NCBI GenBank assembly: GCA_902728285.1
Contig: CACVBU010000492.1
Span: 1,182,787 to 1,246,786 of the forward strand
From: Clytia hemisphaerica
Lineage: Eukaryota > Cnidaria > Hydrozoa > Leptothecata > Clytiidae
Length of the DNA: 64,000 nt
Direction of reading: 5' to 3'
This document shows, in pieces, positions 11,041 to 23,567 of this stretch. Under the pieces are notes generated by a model. That model saw nothing but the letters and a program-made list of their open reading frames with translations. It searched no databases and had not been told where the DNA came from. Numbering within the stretch: position 1 is the stretch's first letter; the number at the start of each line of letters is the position of its first letter. Both the position numbers and the translations under genes were made by a program.

Positions 11041-14000
11041 AATTGAAAGAGTTAGCCAATTATAACATACATATGTATCAACAAATGTAGCTACCACACT
11101 CACTAAAGTCAAAGCATAGTCATTATAGAAACACTGGTGTGGAAGCCTTTTGTCTCTTTTTATTGTTAAAAGATGGAGCTTACGTACCAAAATCGATTGA
11201 TTTTGCAAACTTTTTAATCATGTAATTAGAAAATAGACAAATTCCAAGAGGAGATTTTGGTAACGTGATCAATAAGTATGCAAATCGCAACTTGTCTTTT
11301 GTTTGTAACAAAAGAAAATTGAACAAAAAGCTAAAACAATGCATTTCCGGACCGGGCTTTTTTATAATGACTATGGTCAAAGAAAGTACAAGTTAAATGG
11401 GCGGGTTCAACATATAGATTAAGCTGTAGTTTGATTGTCTTTCTGTTACGCCATGATGGCTTCTTAAGCCTTAATGAAACTTGATCTGCAGTTAACAGGA
11501 GTGTTTTGATTACCGCCCTCTCCCCTCCCTACAGATATCAGTTCTTTAACGGTTGCAGGTGAACTCTGTAGTTTTTGTGTATCTAGTATACCTCGTGTAC
11601 CTAGGTCGGTGATAATTTTTCCCCGAAAACTACTGCCAAATCATATGTATCAAAAGATGTAGCTACAATCATGAAGAAAGTGAGAGTGCTAAAATAGCAA
11701 TTCTCGCCCGAAATTTAATTTCTGAAAAACGTCAAAATGCACTAAAATCTCAATATCTTTCGACCATGATTTATTAACACACTCCCTAGATTCAAAAAAA
11801 GTAAAAATCAGTTTTTATTAGCGAGTACCTCAGGAGAAACCTGTATATTTTAAAAAGTACGCCTTTCAAGTGTTTTGACACAAATTTGTCAGTTTTTGCT
11901 AAAACGTTGATTACGAAATTAGAAATTAGAAACTCTTTACAATCATTGATTTAGAATCAGAACGGAAATTTTTCTTAATTTCTCTGTATTAAATTAAAGA
12001 TTTCCGAAAATGATTGGATTTCATTGAACTGAAAATCAAGTCAAGTCAATCTTATCAGTAGAAAATATTTGAAAGTGGGCAAAATGGTCGTACTATTGAG
12101 GGTAGTAACTTTTGATCCATGAAAGATAAAATAATCTTGAAAACATATTTGAAATCAGCAAAGTTAGAATTTTCAGAAAAATTTAAATTCTACTTTTTGG
12201 TCTATTAGAAAAAAATCTTAACAACGCCCTTTTTCATCTACATTTTCGGAAACTTTCAAAAATGTTGAAGTCTTAAAATTATCCACTTAAAAGGATAACC
12301 ACCAAATATTTTTAAGAAAAAGCATTCTGAATAAAATATATGACGATTTAAAATCTAAAACCTAAATATCTTGACTTTAAAAGTAAAATTTGTAAAATTT
12401 GGATGTTTTGCTAAGAACTATGTAGTCAGAAAATCTGCCGTAACTATCTTTGCTTTCTGATTTGAATAATGGCGCTGCGATAGGACGTCAGAGGGAACCC
12501 CTCGACAGTTTGAACCCCTCGACAGTTTTCTGTCGACGCATGCGTCAACTTTTGAAAATAATTCAAAATTGCGCAATATCCGTGGTTGTTTAATTAAAAA
12601 AAAATGACCGTATTGTTTGTCTTTAAATAATGTTTTTATCTTAGTGAAGAAAACCACAGCTTGATTATTGATTTTGACTAACTGCCGTTCAAAACAAAAT
12701 CTATAAATCTGAAAGTTTATGAAGCAATTCTACAGTGAAGATCTTAAAGAAGAAAACCAATCTAATCACATTGAGAAAATAATGGAAGTCTTTCCTTTTG
12801 CCATTAAGAAAAAGTAATATTCGATGATGTTGCTAATATGGTAATATGTATACTCGCTTTCTTTTTCATACGGCTGTCCTCCTATAATTATCTACTTTAT
12901 CTTTTATCTACGTTGGAGTGCAATTTCTACGCTAATACGGCAAAAAGTATATTGAATAGAATGCTCTCTCATTCCCTGTGTTAAAAACAAAATAGAGAGA
13001 GTTTCGTGGTTGCACGGCTTTTTTTTAAATATCCTCTCAATATCTTGATTTTGTTTGAGATATAGATCTTTAGTAGATACAACCAAGGGGATGTAAATAA
13101 ACCTTCGAGAAGTCGAAGGCAAAATGGTAGATAAGATACGGTAGAAATGAACGAAGATATTAGTCACTACAGTAGGATCAGTGGTAAAATATGCTTGTTT
13201 ATTTTCAAATTGGGTGATTAATTTTACACTTTTTGAACAAAATCTTTTGGTTTTTACATCTGAAAACACAAGTGAGGAAGACATTGTTGTTCGTTTTGTT
13301 TTATACTCAACAGGAAAAGAAAAAACACTTATAAAATAGTGATTTTTCTTCTCTTTTTAAAAATAAAAGTTTATGTTAAACTTTTATGTTTTTTTTCTGC
13401 CATTTTAGATTGAATAATTATGGTGTCAGCCCCTCTAATTATGCGAAGACCTTAGTTATAAATTAAAAAAAGAGGGAATTCTGATTGGTTTTAAATTTCA
13501 ATTTGGTGTGACAGTTAATAGTTTCAGTTACATAATTTGTGGGTTCCACTGGACTCTCTACTTTTTCCCCCATCAGAATTAGTAAAGGCAAAAAGTAGTT
13601 GAGTTCCAGCTCCTGGACTAAGAACTATGACTAGTACATAGCTAACACTAACATGCCACCGCAGCAATATAATATTTAAAGAATTCTATAATAAATTGTA
13701 TAATCATAACAATGTCAATTGCAAGATTATAAGAAATGCATGGGGACAAAAAAATAGTAAGTAACTACACGTTTGGTTAAACGAAGAAATAAAAGATTTT
13801 CTTTTTTCCTGAAAATAATAACAATAACACTCCATCTAAATAAATAAAAACGATGGTCTAGTTATAATTAAGGTTTCGACGAAGACATGAAAAAATCTAA
13901 TTAAAAAGAAATGACTCTTATGTTTTGCAAGCTAAAGTTTATTCCACTTAAATTGGCATTCATTTTTGCTATCATGTGGAAACCATATCAGAGTACCTAA

Positions 14001-14530
14001 TAAACGTACAGTAGCGAATAAACGTACAGGGTCGAAAATGGAGGCATGCAAACCTAATTGAAGGATCTTTTTAATGAGGTTAGGGGGTAAATATTGGGTA
14101 ATTTGCTTTCTTTTGACGAGTAGAACAAATCTCAAAAGTCAAAGATGGATATTTATCATTAGAAACAAAAGTAGGCACTTGAAATGAGGAAAATTTTTGT
14201 TAAAATTAATAAACGTACATGTACGTTTATTAGATACCCGAGAGTATCTTCCTTGAGAGTGGTTTGTACATGGTAGCAAAACAAACTTCCAATTTACATG
14301 GAATAGATTTTAAATGTAAGACGGGTTCAAGAAACGAGCTTGTCGGAACAGGTTGACGAGATAAAGCTTTTAATGCTTTAAAGATTGAAACATAAAAAAT
14401 AATCAGGAATAATTAATTGATTTGATTATTGATTGATTTAATTACTGATTGATTGATTGATTCTCTATTGCTACTTTGCCTAATAAACAATAGTCAAGAG
14501 GATACTGCGGATAAAATTTATCAAAAAGTT
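11041..14530. other. 3.5 kb with no supportable feature
   Basis: AT-rich sequence expected to hold the upstream exon(s) of the minus-strand HEPN/NB-ARC/TPR gene. I could not identify one confidently. A minus-strand ATG at 13284 with a good context opens a 126-codon frame (to 12904), but it is low complexity in composition and unrecognised. 'aaacgtaca' recurs near 14003-14220 with no clear structure. Confidence 0.4.
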
Positions 14531-15208
14531 TAGTAGGGGGAATTTTGTTCGATTTTTTGGAATCGCTTGACTGTTTTGTTAGAAGCACTTGTTATACATT
14601 TTGGAAAGCTAAGGGGTAGGGGAATCGAAATTACTATGTTTCCAATTTTTTTTCGGACACTTTGGTGTGATTTTCGGACAAATATGACGGTCTCAGGCAA
14701 AAATCATAGGGTTAAAAATTAATGAAAATTTTAGCTCGAGAAAACGGAGACCTGTTGTATATTTTTGGAAAGCTCTCAAAAAATTAAGATTAGAGATATA
14801 TTGCAAGTATAGGTGATTTCTGTACCTAACTCGAGATATTAACCCTTGAAAACCGTGTTTTTCAGCCAGAAACAGCTATTTTGTCCAGTTTTGCGCTTTT
14901 TGAAGCTCAATATCTCGAGTTAGGTACTGAAATCACCTATACTTGCAATATATCTCTAATCCTAATTTTTTGAGAGCTTTCCAAAAATATACAACAGGTC
15001 TACGTTTTCTCGAGCTAAAATTTTCAATAATTTTTAACCCTATGATTTTTGCCTGAGACCGTCATATTTGTCCGAAAATCACACCAAAGTGTCCGAAAAA
15101 AATTGGAAACATAGTAATTTCGATTCCCCTACCCCTTAGCTTTCCAAAAATGTATAATAAGTGCTTCTAATAAAACAGTCGAGCGATTTTACAAAATGCC
15201 CTCTACTA
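14531..15208. mobile_element. Long near-perfect palindrome (foldback element)
   Basis: Left arm 14531-14840 and right arm 14909-15208 are inverted copies with only scattered differences, separated by 68 bp. Matching landmarks are tagtaggggg / ccctctacta at the tips, cggacactttggtgtgattt / aaatcacaccaaagtgtccg mid-arm, and taactcgagatatt / aatatctcgagtta at the spacer. There is no coding frame. A transcript would fold into a hairpin of about 300 bp. The TSD is uncertain. Confidence 0.9.
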
Positions 15209-15554
15209 GTTCTGCGCCATCTTAAATAGGGCGAAATAGAAACCAATCCTAGCTAAGGCCCGGACTCCACTCGCCTACGCTTTGATTGTACTTCTCAAGC
15301 AAAATCTTTTATGTTGTTGGTCAAAAGAAAAATAAAGATATGCCATTGTGGTCCATTCAGACGTACAGTCGAGAAAAGTTGAAATGCGCCTAATTTTTTT
15401 TAAAGTGCATAGTACTTTTTCATGATGCAATCTTTTCTCCAAACTAAAAGCTGATTGAATCCATTAAGATGATCGCAGCGCAGACAATGAAGAGACGTGC
15501 CTTCAGGAAGCTAGACTTTTTGAGTTTATAGCTATATACTTTCACTTTATGGTG
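15209..15554. other. No feature seen
   Basis: Short unique-looking stretch between the palindrome and the 15556 duplication; nothing supportable. Confidence 0.4.
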
Positions 15555-15555
15555 T

Positions 15556-16957
15556 TTCTGTATGACTGTCTGTGTGCCTAGTCTAACCACCGTTAAATGC
15601 CTTCGGGAAGGTCCCTCCCAGTAGCGGCCTGGCTTAATTTTCTTGGTGGTGCAAACTATGAAATTGGCGCCCCTGGTGTTTTTGTCTTTATTTGCGCCCT
15701 CCACAATTAAGTGAAAATATCAAACTGTAAGAGCAGTGACTGGTTGAAAGTAACGCCCGGAATCTCTGAGTTAACAAACTTTTATTTATACGAAGGTGGT
15801 GGTAATGATAACTTGATATCTATTCCCTTGTTATTTCCTGGTGTTACTTTACTCTCCATTAAATATCAATGGCTGAAAGAGGCCCTAAAATTCAGAAAGT
15901 TGGCAGGAATAAGGGTTCTTTTGTAATTCTGGCGCCGCAGGCAAAAAAATTTGGTGTAAGAAAGGTCAAACACCTCAAAAGATATTCTAAAAGGGAGAAA
16001 GATAGTCCGCATAAGACCACAAAAACCACAGCGAGCAGTTTCGATCAATCTCTCATTTTGGGGGTGAGCTTCCTCTTTAACCCCTGGTGGATACACAACA
16101 CTTCTCTTGCTTTGACTTTTCGCAATTCAATGTTGATAATAGTTTTGAAAAAATTCGTAAAATATAAGGAAGCGCCGCAGGCGAAAAAAAATTTACATTG
16201 CACTTATAGAAAGCACTAAAAGCGTGTCAAAGGGCGCCAAATCGCCCAACCAAAGATCAAAAAATTTTTTGGCGCCCCCTTGAAAAGCTTTTTTGGTGCC
16301 CCTCTCAGGTCTTTCTGGGTGGTGCACTGCACACCCTGCACCCCCTGCCAGGCCGCCACTGGTCCCTCCATAACGCAAGTTATTACGTATAGGCTATCAC
16401 AACTGAAAAAGTTGAATGTATGAGCCTATACAAACTTTTTTCAGGTTTTCCAAATAGATTTACCACACTGAACAAACAGTGAAAACACTCTAAGTGAGGT
16501 AAATCTATTTTGAAGACCAAAAAAAAAGTTTGTTTACATCGATTCACATTCAATTTTGGATTCATATGCTACATTCTACTTTTTTGTACTTTGCCGGTAT
16601 CTTGTTTTACCGTTCCTGTATGACTGTCTGTGTGCCTAGTCTAACCACCGTTAAATGCCTTCGGGAAGGTCCCTCCTAACTTGGAAAGCCAGAATTGGAG
16701 CTATTTCACCAAACTACTGGAGCGCAAGTTATTACGTAGGCTATCACAACTGAAGAAGTTGAATGTATGCGCCTATACAAACTTTTTTCAGGTTTTCCAA
16801 ATAGATTTACCACACTGAACAAACAGTGAAAACACTCTAAGTGAGGTAAATCTATTTTGAAGACCAAAAAAAAAGTTTGTTTACATCGATTCACATTCAA
16901 TTTTGGATTCATATGCTACATTCTACTTTTTTGTACTTTGCCGATATCTTGTTTTAC
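15556..16957. repeat. Tandem duplication, unit about 0.3 kb, two copies
   Basis: Copy 1 is 15556-15618 plus 16362-16608, split by a hAT-like element. Copy 2 is 16613-16957. Both contain tgactgtctgtgtgcctagt, tcgggaaggtccctcc and acaaacttttttcaggtttt. Each carries an internal hairpin of about 105 nt (16428-16532 and 16778-16882): aaatagatttacc pairs with ggtaaatctattt and the arms extend to runs of T and A. Confidence 0.85.
15619..16361. mobile_element. hAT-like non-autonomous TIR element, 8-bp TSD
   Basis: It begins CAGTAGCGGCCTGGC and ends GCCAGGCCGCCACTG. The 8-bp direct repeat gtccctcc flanks it (15611-15618 and 16362-16369), and the duplicate host unit has a single uninterrupted gtccctcc at 16669-16676. 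CAGTGGCGG-type TIRs with 8-bp duplications are typical of hAT elements. At 743 bp it has no transposase. The interior repeats 'ggcgccc' and 'gcgccgcaggc' phrases. A related remnant may lie at 54734-54785. Confidence 0.85.
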
Positions 16958-19125
16958 CGAGTTTTAAGAAAGATATTCCCGAGTTACCACCATATAATGG
17001 TCTTTAAAGCTTAAGAAGCTCTATATATAAACAATAAAGGTAGTTATTAATAAAATAACAGACAATATAAGTTACAGTTTGATAAGTTTGAACAAAAATA
17101 TCAACAAAATGTACATTTGAAAACTTGAGCAAATTTCTTTAAAGATTCCCGAAAAAGAATTGAAATCATTGCTGAAATGAACTTCTGACTAAATTACAGT
17201 ATTTATTCAGTTTTAAAAACAAGAAACAAAATTAGACATACAAAACACTTTTTCCATTCAATGAATCGAATCAGCTCATCATCATAACCAGTCTGCCATT
17301 TTGTTTGTTTTGATTTGCAAAAGTAATATTGTAATCCTTGTTATGGTGTAATTATATACTTTTTCTATAATTTGCATTTATAACACTCGCTTCAGCTTTT
17401 CAATCCTAAATCAAAACTAATGAAATGCAATATATAATAATGGTAATAGCATATAACGTAATATGAAAATGTGTATAACATTTACCGCTGTATAATTTAC
17501 CGCCATATTTTTGCGGAACACTTAATTGGCCGGAACATACAATACGAACAAACGCGCGCGCAAAGATTCGAGATTCCTGTCCAATATCCTTGCGTGAAGC
17601 TATGAAGGCCTCCTCACTCGCTACGCTCGTTGCGGGGGCAAAAAGAATCTTTGGTTGAATTTCTTTTTTTTCTTCCCTTAATTCCATTCATTTTCGCTCG
17701 CCTTTTATTTCCGCGCTTTTTATTCTCGCGCCTCTAATTTTCGCACCTGTAATGTTTGCGCAGCTCGTAAAATAGATTCTTTGCACATCCTTTAATTTTT
17801 GCGCATCTTGCAATTTCTGGGATATTTTCAGCGTGTTTTTGACGATTTAGGGCCTATTTGTTTCATCACTATATTGAAAAAGACCTTGATAATATTTTGC
17901 ATTACCTTCTTTTATAAAAGGTGCTAAGTTCTAATGGGTAATTAGCCTTTTTGTTTCAAAGTTTTTTCAAACTGTCCTCAAAGAATTGAACTGTTTTAAA
18001 TTTTTCGGAAAAGTTTTCTAAATTAATGCATCAAAAATTATCAAAAAATTGCTCAAAAAGTACTATTTTCAAGATTTTGAATATTTGAGGCAAATAAGCT
18101 TTTAGAAATTTTCCGAAAATCTATTTCTAGTTCGATAAAAATACACATTTACCGCAAAAAAAAATTCAAAATGTTTTAGTTTATGTCTTAGTTTTTCAAA
18201 GTTGAAATAATATTTTCCGCAAAAGTCTTCATTTTCTTCTTTTCTTTCTATTCTTTAATTTTCAGACTCGAGGATAATTGGGCTAACAGAAATATCCCTC
18301 GAGGAATTCCTAAGAGATTTCTATTGTAATACTCCCGAAACAATCCCACAATGCATCGCTTTTTTAGAAAAATAAAAAATTCCGATAAGATCTATCAAGA
18401 ATACGTGCGTGGTCGAGGGACCCACGTGGAAAATTTCCCAAAGGGGTATTCAGAATAACTCGATTTGGCAATGACTTGGGAAATGACTCAAAAGAGCAAA
18501 AAAACAAAAACAGATGCAAGCTAACATGCATGGAAAAAATGTTGAATAAGTAGACTTGCTAACTAGGGCGTGGCTTTTGCATTGTCATGGAAAATTCCCT
18601 AATTTTTTTTTAAGGTTTTAACCATTTTCAGCAGAGAAACTTTGAACTGGTCTGCAGTCTTGGAAAATGACTCGAAAGAAACCAAATAAAAAAAGATGAT
18701 AAGTGTAAAATTCTTGTTTACTAGTTTAGACTGGCACGTCAGTCGGGCTGGAACGGCAGCCTCTCACCATTCTTTGCTCGTTCTCCTACGCAGCTCCTAT
18801 TCTAGCAAACGCCCGTTGATTAATTAACAGACTAGTTTGCTAGTCTAGCCTCTATTAGTTAAGAAAGTTTAAAAGGCCTTACGTGATTGAGGGAAATTTC
18901 TCAAATGGATATTCAAAATACCAATATCAATATTTGACAACTTTGGAGTGCTCTCAAAACTAAGGAAATGTTTTTAATGACCCCAAACCAAAAATAAATG
19001 CAAGCCTAACATTATAATGAATACACTAATGGGCTATTGAAATGATCAAAGAAGGAATTGCTTTAGTGTGAGAACTTTTCTTAAATCGAGATTTGCACCT
19101 ATATTTTGCAGACTTTGTGAATGGC
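16958..19125. other. 2.2 kb with no supportable gene
   Basis: Checked on both strands; no exon with recognisable motifs. A minus-strand frame at 17406-17687 is open for 93 codons but unrecognised. 17690-17830 repeats 'tttcgcgc'/'tttgcgca' phrases and may be a degraded echo-type element. Confidence 0.4.
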
Positions 19126-19972
19126 TAGAATACACCCCTGTGTCACAGACCCGCTGCCCGGGGGGGGGGTACTACCTTAAGGGAAGAAATTTTCGCGGAA
19201 GAAATTTTGGGCATAATTCGCGAAATTAAATTCCGCGAAACACATCCAAATGGCTAAATCGCGAAATTAAATTCCGCGAAATTCGTATTTCCTAGAAATT
19301 TTTATTGCACTCATTTGTGAATTGAGATATAAATTGAATAAAGACAGCGACAATAAAAAACAGTTCTTGAATTCCCAAGCCATTTAGGATGATTACAAAT
19401 GAGTGCAATAAAAATTTGATTACTGCAGTGACGTAGGAAAAAATCATGTACTGAAACCATGTACTGAAAAAAATCATGTACTGAAATCATGCCACCGGGG
19501 CACTGAGACAGGGGTGTGTTATGTGTTAAATGTTAACCAGTTGTGACAAACAGTCAGTTTTAGAAAGTATTTCCACGTATTTCCTAGAAATCATGTCAAT
19601 TGAAATTCAGCAATCATTTTTATGCCAGTAATAAAACTGTTAAACTATTCAACAAAATCAAACGATAGCTGTTCGATTAAAATTTTTTGATTAGTTTGAT
19701 TATATAAGTTTGATGACAACAGTTTTTTATCTGATGAAGTTTGATTGGTATTCAATGAGTTTGGTTTAAGAAAAAGTTCCAGCTTTTCCTCCCTGATCCC
19801 GATGCCAGCCCAGGCGATGTCAACCAAACCCTATCAAATCCAATTTTCTTTATCGAACCATCAAATTTCATCGAACAAAATCAAACGGTTAGGTGTTTGA
19901 TTACCGAACCTGATCGAACAGTAATCGAACTTTACCGGAAAATCTTCAGTTTGATTAAAGTTTGATTACTTT

Positions 19973-20237
19973 ATACACGTTTTTTTTTTATAAGGAACCT
20001 TAACTTTGCTCTGAGCCTGGAGTTCCTTATTTTTACAGAGAATTTCAGCCTCAAAGTTCCTTATCGAGTTCCTTATTTACATAGCTGGTAAGTTTGGATA
20101 ACCATTTCTTACCGTTCCTTAAAACTTGTTTTTTTATTCTCACTCTGAGCAGTTCCTAAACAATTCCTTATTTTTTGGACCATTTTCAGCCTCGAGTTCC
20201 TTATAAAACGTGTTCCTTAAATTAAAAAAACGTGTAT
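19973..20237. mobile_element. AT-rich foldback MITE, TTCCTTAT type
   Basis: Ends ATACACGTTTTTTTTTTATA and the inverted ttaaaaaaacgtgtat. The interior repeats 'gttccttat' and 'cagcctc'. Same termini as 1957-2212 but a different internal phrase. Confidence 0.65.
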
Positions 20238-21155
20238 TTATATTGCAGTTCGATCAAGTTCAATCCATGTTTTTGTAGCTAAAATGGTTCCAGTTATTGC
20301 TAGCGAAACAGCTCTAGCCTAAGTGATCCATCACTACAATCATTGGATTAGGAGGGTGAGGTATCACACTTTCTTTATTCTGAAGATTAAAAAAAATGGC
20401 TCTTTAAAGCTTTTTAGCATGGGCGTCTGCTAATAAGCCGTCGGAAATGGGCAATAAGGTAATAAATCAAGCTTCAATATGGAACTTCACCGATTTTGAT
20501 ACACATTTTGCTAATCAGGGTTTTCATTTTACTGTTGTTTTGTATAAGATTCCCATTTCTGCACCAAGATTCTTGATACTTTGCTGGAATCTTTCCCCTA
20601 TATATATATTTTACGAGATAACCAGCAAGAAATTGGGGAGGGTTCGTTTAATGGGATGTAGTTTAAAGCAGCTATAAAAGAGTCATTGTTGTGATTTGTA
20701 CTTATTTAGATTTATTGCATATAGAAAAACCGCTTAGCATATCATTTTTATATTTGGATGGATTGTTTATATTGTCATTTTTAAAACTAACCAATCCGCA
20801 TCATTTTTATTCATTTAGATAGATTCTTTACATTGTACCCAGCCGAATTATTGTCTTATAATTGCCACTTTTAAAGAAAGTTAATCTCCCATTACAGAAC
20901 TTTTTTTTCATCATAAAATCGACTTCCCTAAAGTAAAAATAAGAGAAAGTAAAAAATAAAAGGATAAAAATAAGTAAATAAATAAATAATAGTAATAATA
21001 TTTAAACATATTATTTGAAAGGTGGCAGTTAGTTTAAGCTATATCTAGTTATTTTGTTGTTAAAGTTTGTTAATGTGACTGAAATCGTCTTTAATGTCGA
21101 TGAAAATTATGAAAAACATTTTCTCTTTAAAAAAATTTATTTTTAAATTTCTCAA
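20238..21155. other. No gene seen (inside the nest)
   Basis: AT-rich filler between the foldback and the right arm of the inner nest element; a 76-codon plus-strand frame at 20447-20677 has no recognised features. Confidence 0.4.
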
Positions 21156-22062
21156 TCGCGAAATTAAATTCCGTGAAACTTTTCAAATCGGCTCATTCGC
21201 GAAATTAAATTCCGCGAAATTTGCCATTTTGAAACTCTAATTCGCGAAATTAAATTCCGCGAAAATTTCTTCTCGCGAAAATTTCTTCCCTTAAGGTAGT
21301 TTTGCGAGGTGACGGGTATGTCCGAGCCGAAAATAAAAAATCGACCCTTTGACAGACAAAATTTTGGGTGATTTTGGGACCCTTTGAGAGACTTTTTCCT
21401 AAATTTTGGTCCATTTTTTCCAAATCTTGGTTTGATTTTCACCAATTTTTGGTCAAAATTTTTGGAAATCGTGACCCTTTGAGAGAGAAATTTTTGATTT
21501 TCGTGATTTCGGGACCCTTTCAGAGACTAACTTTTGAATTTGTACCCCTTTGAGAGACTTTTGAGGAATGAGAAAAGGTACCCTTATGGCTCGCACATAC
21601 TTGACACCCATTTTGCCTAAGTACCCCCCCCCCCGGACCCGCTGGGACCCCAGTTCCACTGGAAAATTTGGCAAAAATTTCGTCCCGGTGGGAAAATACC
21701 CTGAAACTTTAGCCCCACTGGTAAATTGACTTTGATTTCATCCACATTCGAAATTTATGTTTAAAAATTGCACTCCAAACCCATCCCCACTGGTTTTTTT
21801 AACCTTGGAACAATAGTCACCATTGGGATTTCAGTAGGAATTTTTATCCTCACTGAGGAAAAAAATTCCACCGGGGCTGTGAGACAGGAGTGTTAGAATG
21901 AATTTGAACTGAAAATGGAAATGGTTTATTCGTCAACTTTGGATTGCTATAAAATGTAAGCATGCGTTGTAGCTTAAATAAATTAAAAACTTGAATCTGA
22001 TAGGTGTAGTAGAACCATAATTAAAAAGTTACAAAGTGGACTCAAATGATATTGCAAATTAC

Positions 22063-22441
22063 ATACACGTTTTTTTTATAAGAAACACGTTTATAAGGAA
22101 CTTGAGGCTGAAAATGGTCCGAAAAACTAGGAATTGTTAAGGAACTGCTCAGGCTGAGAATAACAAAACAAGTCAAGTCACAGAAAATTAAACTTGAATT
22201 TGCAAACATTTACAAAGCCTAAACACAGAGATAACAAAATGTTGACGAAACAACGTTCAATAAACGTCTCTTTTTGCATTTTACTCCATTTTACTAAAAG
22301 TCACATACTTAGCAAATCCAATCTTAGCAGCTTAGTAAATAAGGAAACTGGATAAGGAACTTCGAGGCTGAAATTCTCTCGAAAAATAGGAACTCCAGGC
22401 TCGGAGCCAAAGTTGAAGTTCCTTATTAAAAAAACGTGTAT
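22063..22441. mobile_element. AT-rich foldback MITE, TTCCTTAT type, second copy
   Basis: Ends ATACACGTTTTTTTTATAAG and the inverted ccttattaaaaaaacgtgta. The interior has 'aaggaact', 'gaggctga' and 'tccttat' phrases near both ends, with about 150 bp of unrelated sequence in the middle. Member of the same group as 19973-20237. Confidence 0.6.
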
Positions 22442-22789
22442 AAGGCATCCCAAAAAGGATGCATTGGCAAAAGTTTTTTTCGCGTGATAGGATAGATTTT
22501 GCACCCGCAAAAATTAAATTAATAAGGGGGAGGGGGGACAAGATCTAAAAAGTAAAGTATGTGCAGCCACAGGGTTAGGCTTTCGAAATCGGACCTTTAC
22601 AGTGCAGAGAAAATTGGGCCGAACGTTAGTAATTAGGAAAAAAATTGATATTTATTGTGCATTTCTTTTGGAATTTTTTTGTCTATTTTAAGGCAAAAAT
22701 GGACAGTTCTGTTCATCAGAAGCGTTTTGTTTTCCACGTTTTACATACTAAGAGTACCCCTTTTTGCTTTTTCTCTCGATTTGACCCTA
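22442..22789. other. Fragment of CCCGGGG-family element
   Basis: 22525-22625 carries the family phrase 'cggacctttacagtgcag' next to an aaggggaggggggac run, without a matching second end. The rest is unremarkable. Confidence 0.4.
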
Positions 22790-23029
22790 AAGGCTTGGGG
22801 ACACGAGAAGTTTTTTTCGTGTCAACACAAGAAAAAAAATGCGTGTGTGTCCCATGGTTTCTTTTTTTGTTTCATGAGACAAAAAGTGAGGGAAATACCC
22901 AAAAGTCAGATTTCACTTTTATTGGTAGAAAGAAAAATGAGGTTGAGACACGAGAAAGCGTTTTAGGTTGGTGGGATGGAGCATGTTGCATTGCACCAAC
23001 GCAAAAAACTTCTCGTGTCCCCAAGCCTT
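22790..23029. mobile_element. 240-bp MITE with 27-bp TIR
   Basis: Left AAGGCTTGGGGACACGAGAA and its inverted copy at the right (ttctcgtgtccccaagcctt). The interior repeats 'gacacgagaa' and 'cgtgt(c)' phrases. The TSD is not clear. Confidence 0.75.
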
Positions 23030-23567
23030 ACAATGCACTCCAGGATGTCTAAAAAAACGTATGCTCAAAAATTATATCAAATTTACCCTTTCTTCACACT
23101 AATCTTTTAGAACCAATGATAAAATTTATTTCAGTGAAGTGAAAAAGTAATTATTCTTTTGATTATGTCACTGTGGATCAAATTGACGTCACAAAACACT
23201 AAATTTGCAATATAGATATTTATCGTCCACCTCTAAGCAAAACGCACTGTCGGATATTTTTAGATATCCGATAGCAAAATATCTCTTTTGTAGCAGCGAG
23301 CATTTTAAAGAAAATAGTTTTTTGATCAAATAATTGTTTGAATGTCACATATATAAAAACAGATAATAGAAAGATCTTTTTAACAAAAGAGAAAGGAAAT
23401 TCGAACGTTTTGTAATTAAAGAGAAAAAAACAATGAAATTGACATTTTTAGATAAAGATAGTAAAACATTCGAAAATGTCATACAAAGAGAGAAAGACTG
23501 AATGAAATAGGGAAAAATTGAAATGCTTTTCTGCTAATAGGTGAACGATAAACCATATATTCAACGT
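23030..23567. other. No gene seen
   Basis: AT-rich. 'tcggatatttttagatatccga' near 23250-23272 is a short palindrome that echoes the arms of the inverted repeat at 23568-24215. Confidence 0.4.

Larger units (their letters stand above)
19171..21300. mobile_element. Inner element of the nest: ACTACCTTAAGGG palindromic ends
   Basis: ACTACCTTAAGGGAAGAAAT at 19171 is inverted at the right end (atttcttcccttaaggtagt, to 21300). Next to each end is an array of 'cgcgaaattaaattccgcgaa' phrases. It interrupts the CCCGGGG element just inside its G run. The exact TSD is unclear. Inside lie further debris: an inverted pair at about 19297-19417, an ACACCCC-family right end, 'gtttgatta'/'tcgaac' phrase repeats at 19636-19970, and an ATACACG foldback at 19973-20237. 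Confidence 0.7.
19157..21636. mobile_element. Middle element of the nest: CCCGGGG family, 8-bp TSD
   Basis: Starts CCCGGGGGGGGGGTAC and ends GTACCCCCCCCCCCGG. The 8-bp direct repeat ACCCGCTG lies at 19149-19156 and 21637-21644, inside the outer ACACCCC element. Its own body survives at 21301-21636, where a phrase close to accctttgagagac recurs five times (about 21350, 21376, 21471, 21511, 21545). The rest is a further insertion. Confidence 0.8.
19132..21893. mobile_element. Outer element of a three-deep nest: ACACCCC family
   Basis: The left end ACACCCCTGTGTCACAG (19132) pairs with the right end CTGTGAGACAGGAGTGT (ends 21893). The flanking 6-bp direct repeat TAGAAT lies at 19126-19131 and 21894-21899. 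Excluding the nested insert it is a MITE of about 0.27 kb with interior phrases like ccccactgg..aaaatt. Family members lie at 36307-37366 and 47884-48170, and a detached right end lies at 19492-19517. Confidence 0.75.

Noticed and set aside
12904..13284. 126-codon minus-strand frame with a good ATG context
   Set aside because: No recognised motif and no splice junction linking it to the HEPN/NB-ARC/TPR exon; kept only as a remark on the intergenic region.
15866..16219. Overlapping plus and minus open frames around 15866-16219
   Set aside because: They lie wholly inside the hAT-like non-autonomous element and show no domain or composition supporting a transposase.
22645..23052. 135-codon plus-strand open frame
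   Set aside because: It runs through both TIRs of the 22790-23029 MITE, so it is chance reading of a repeat.
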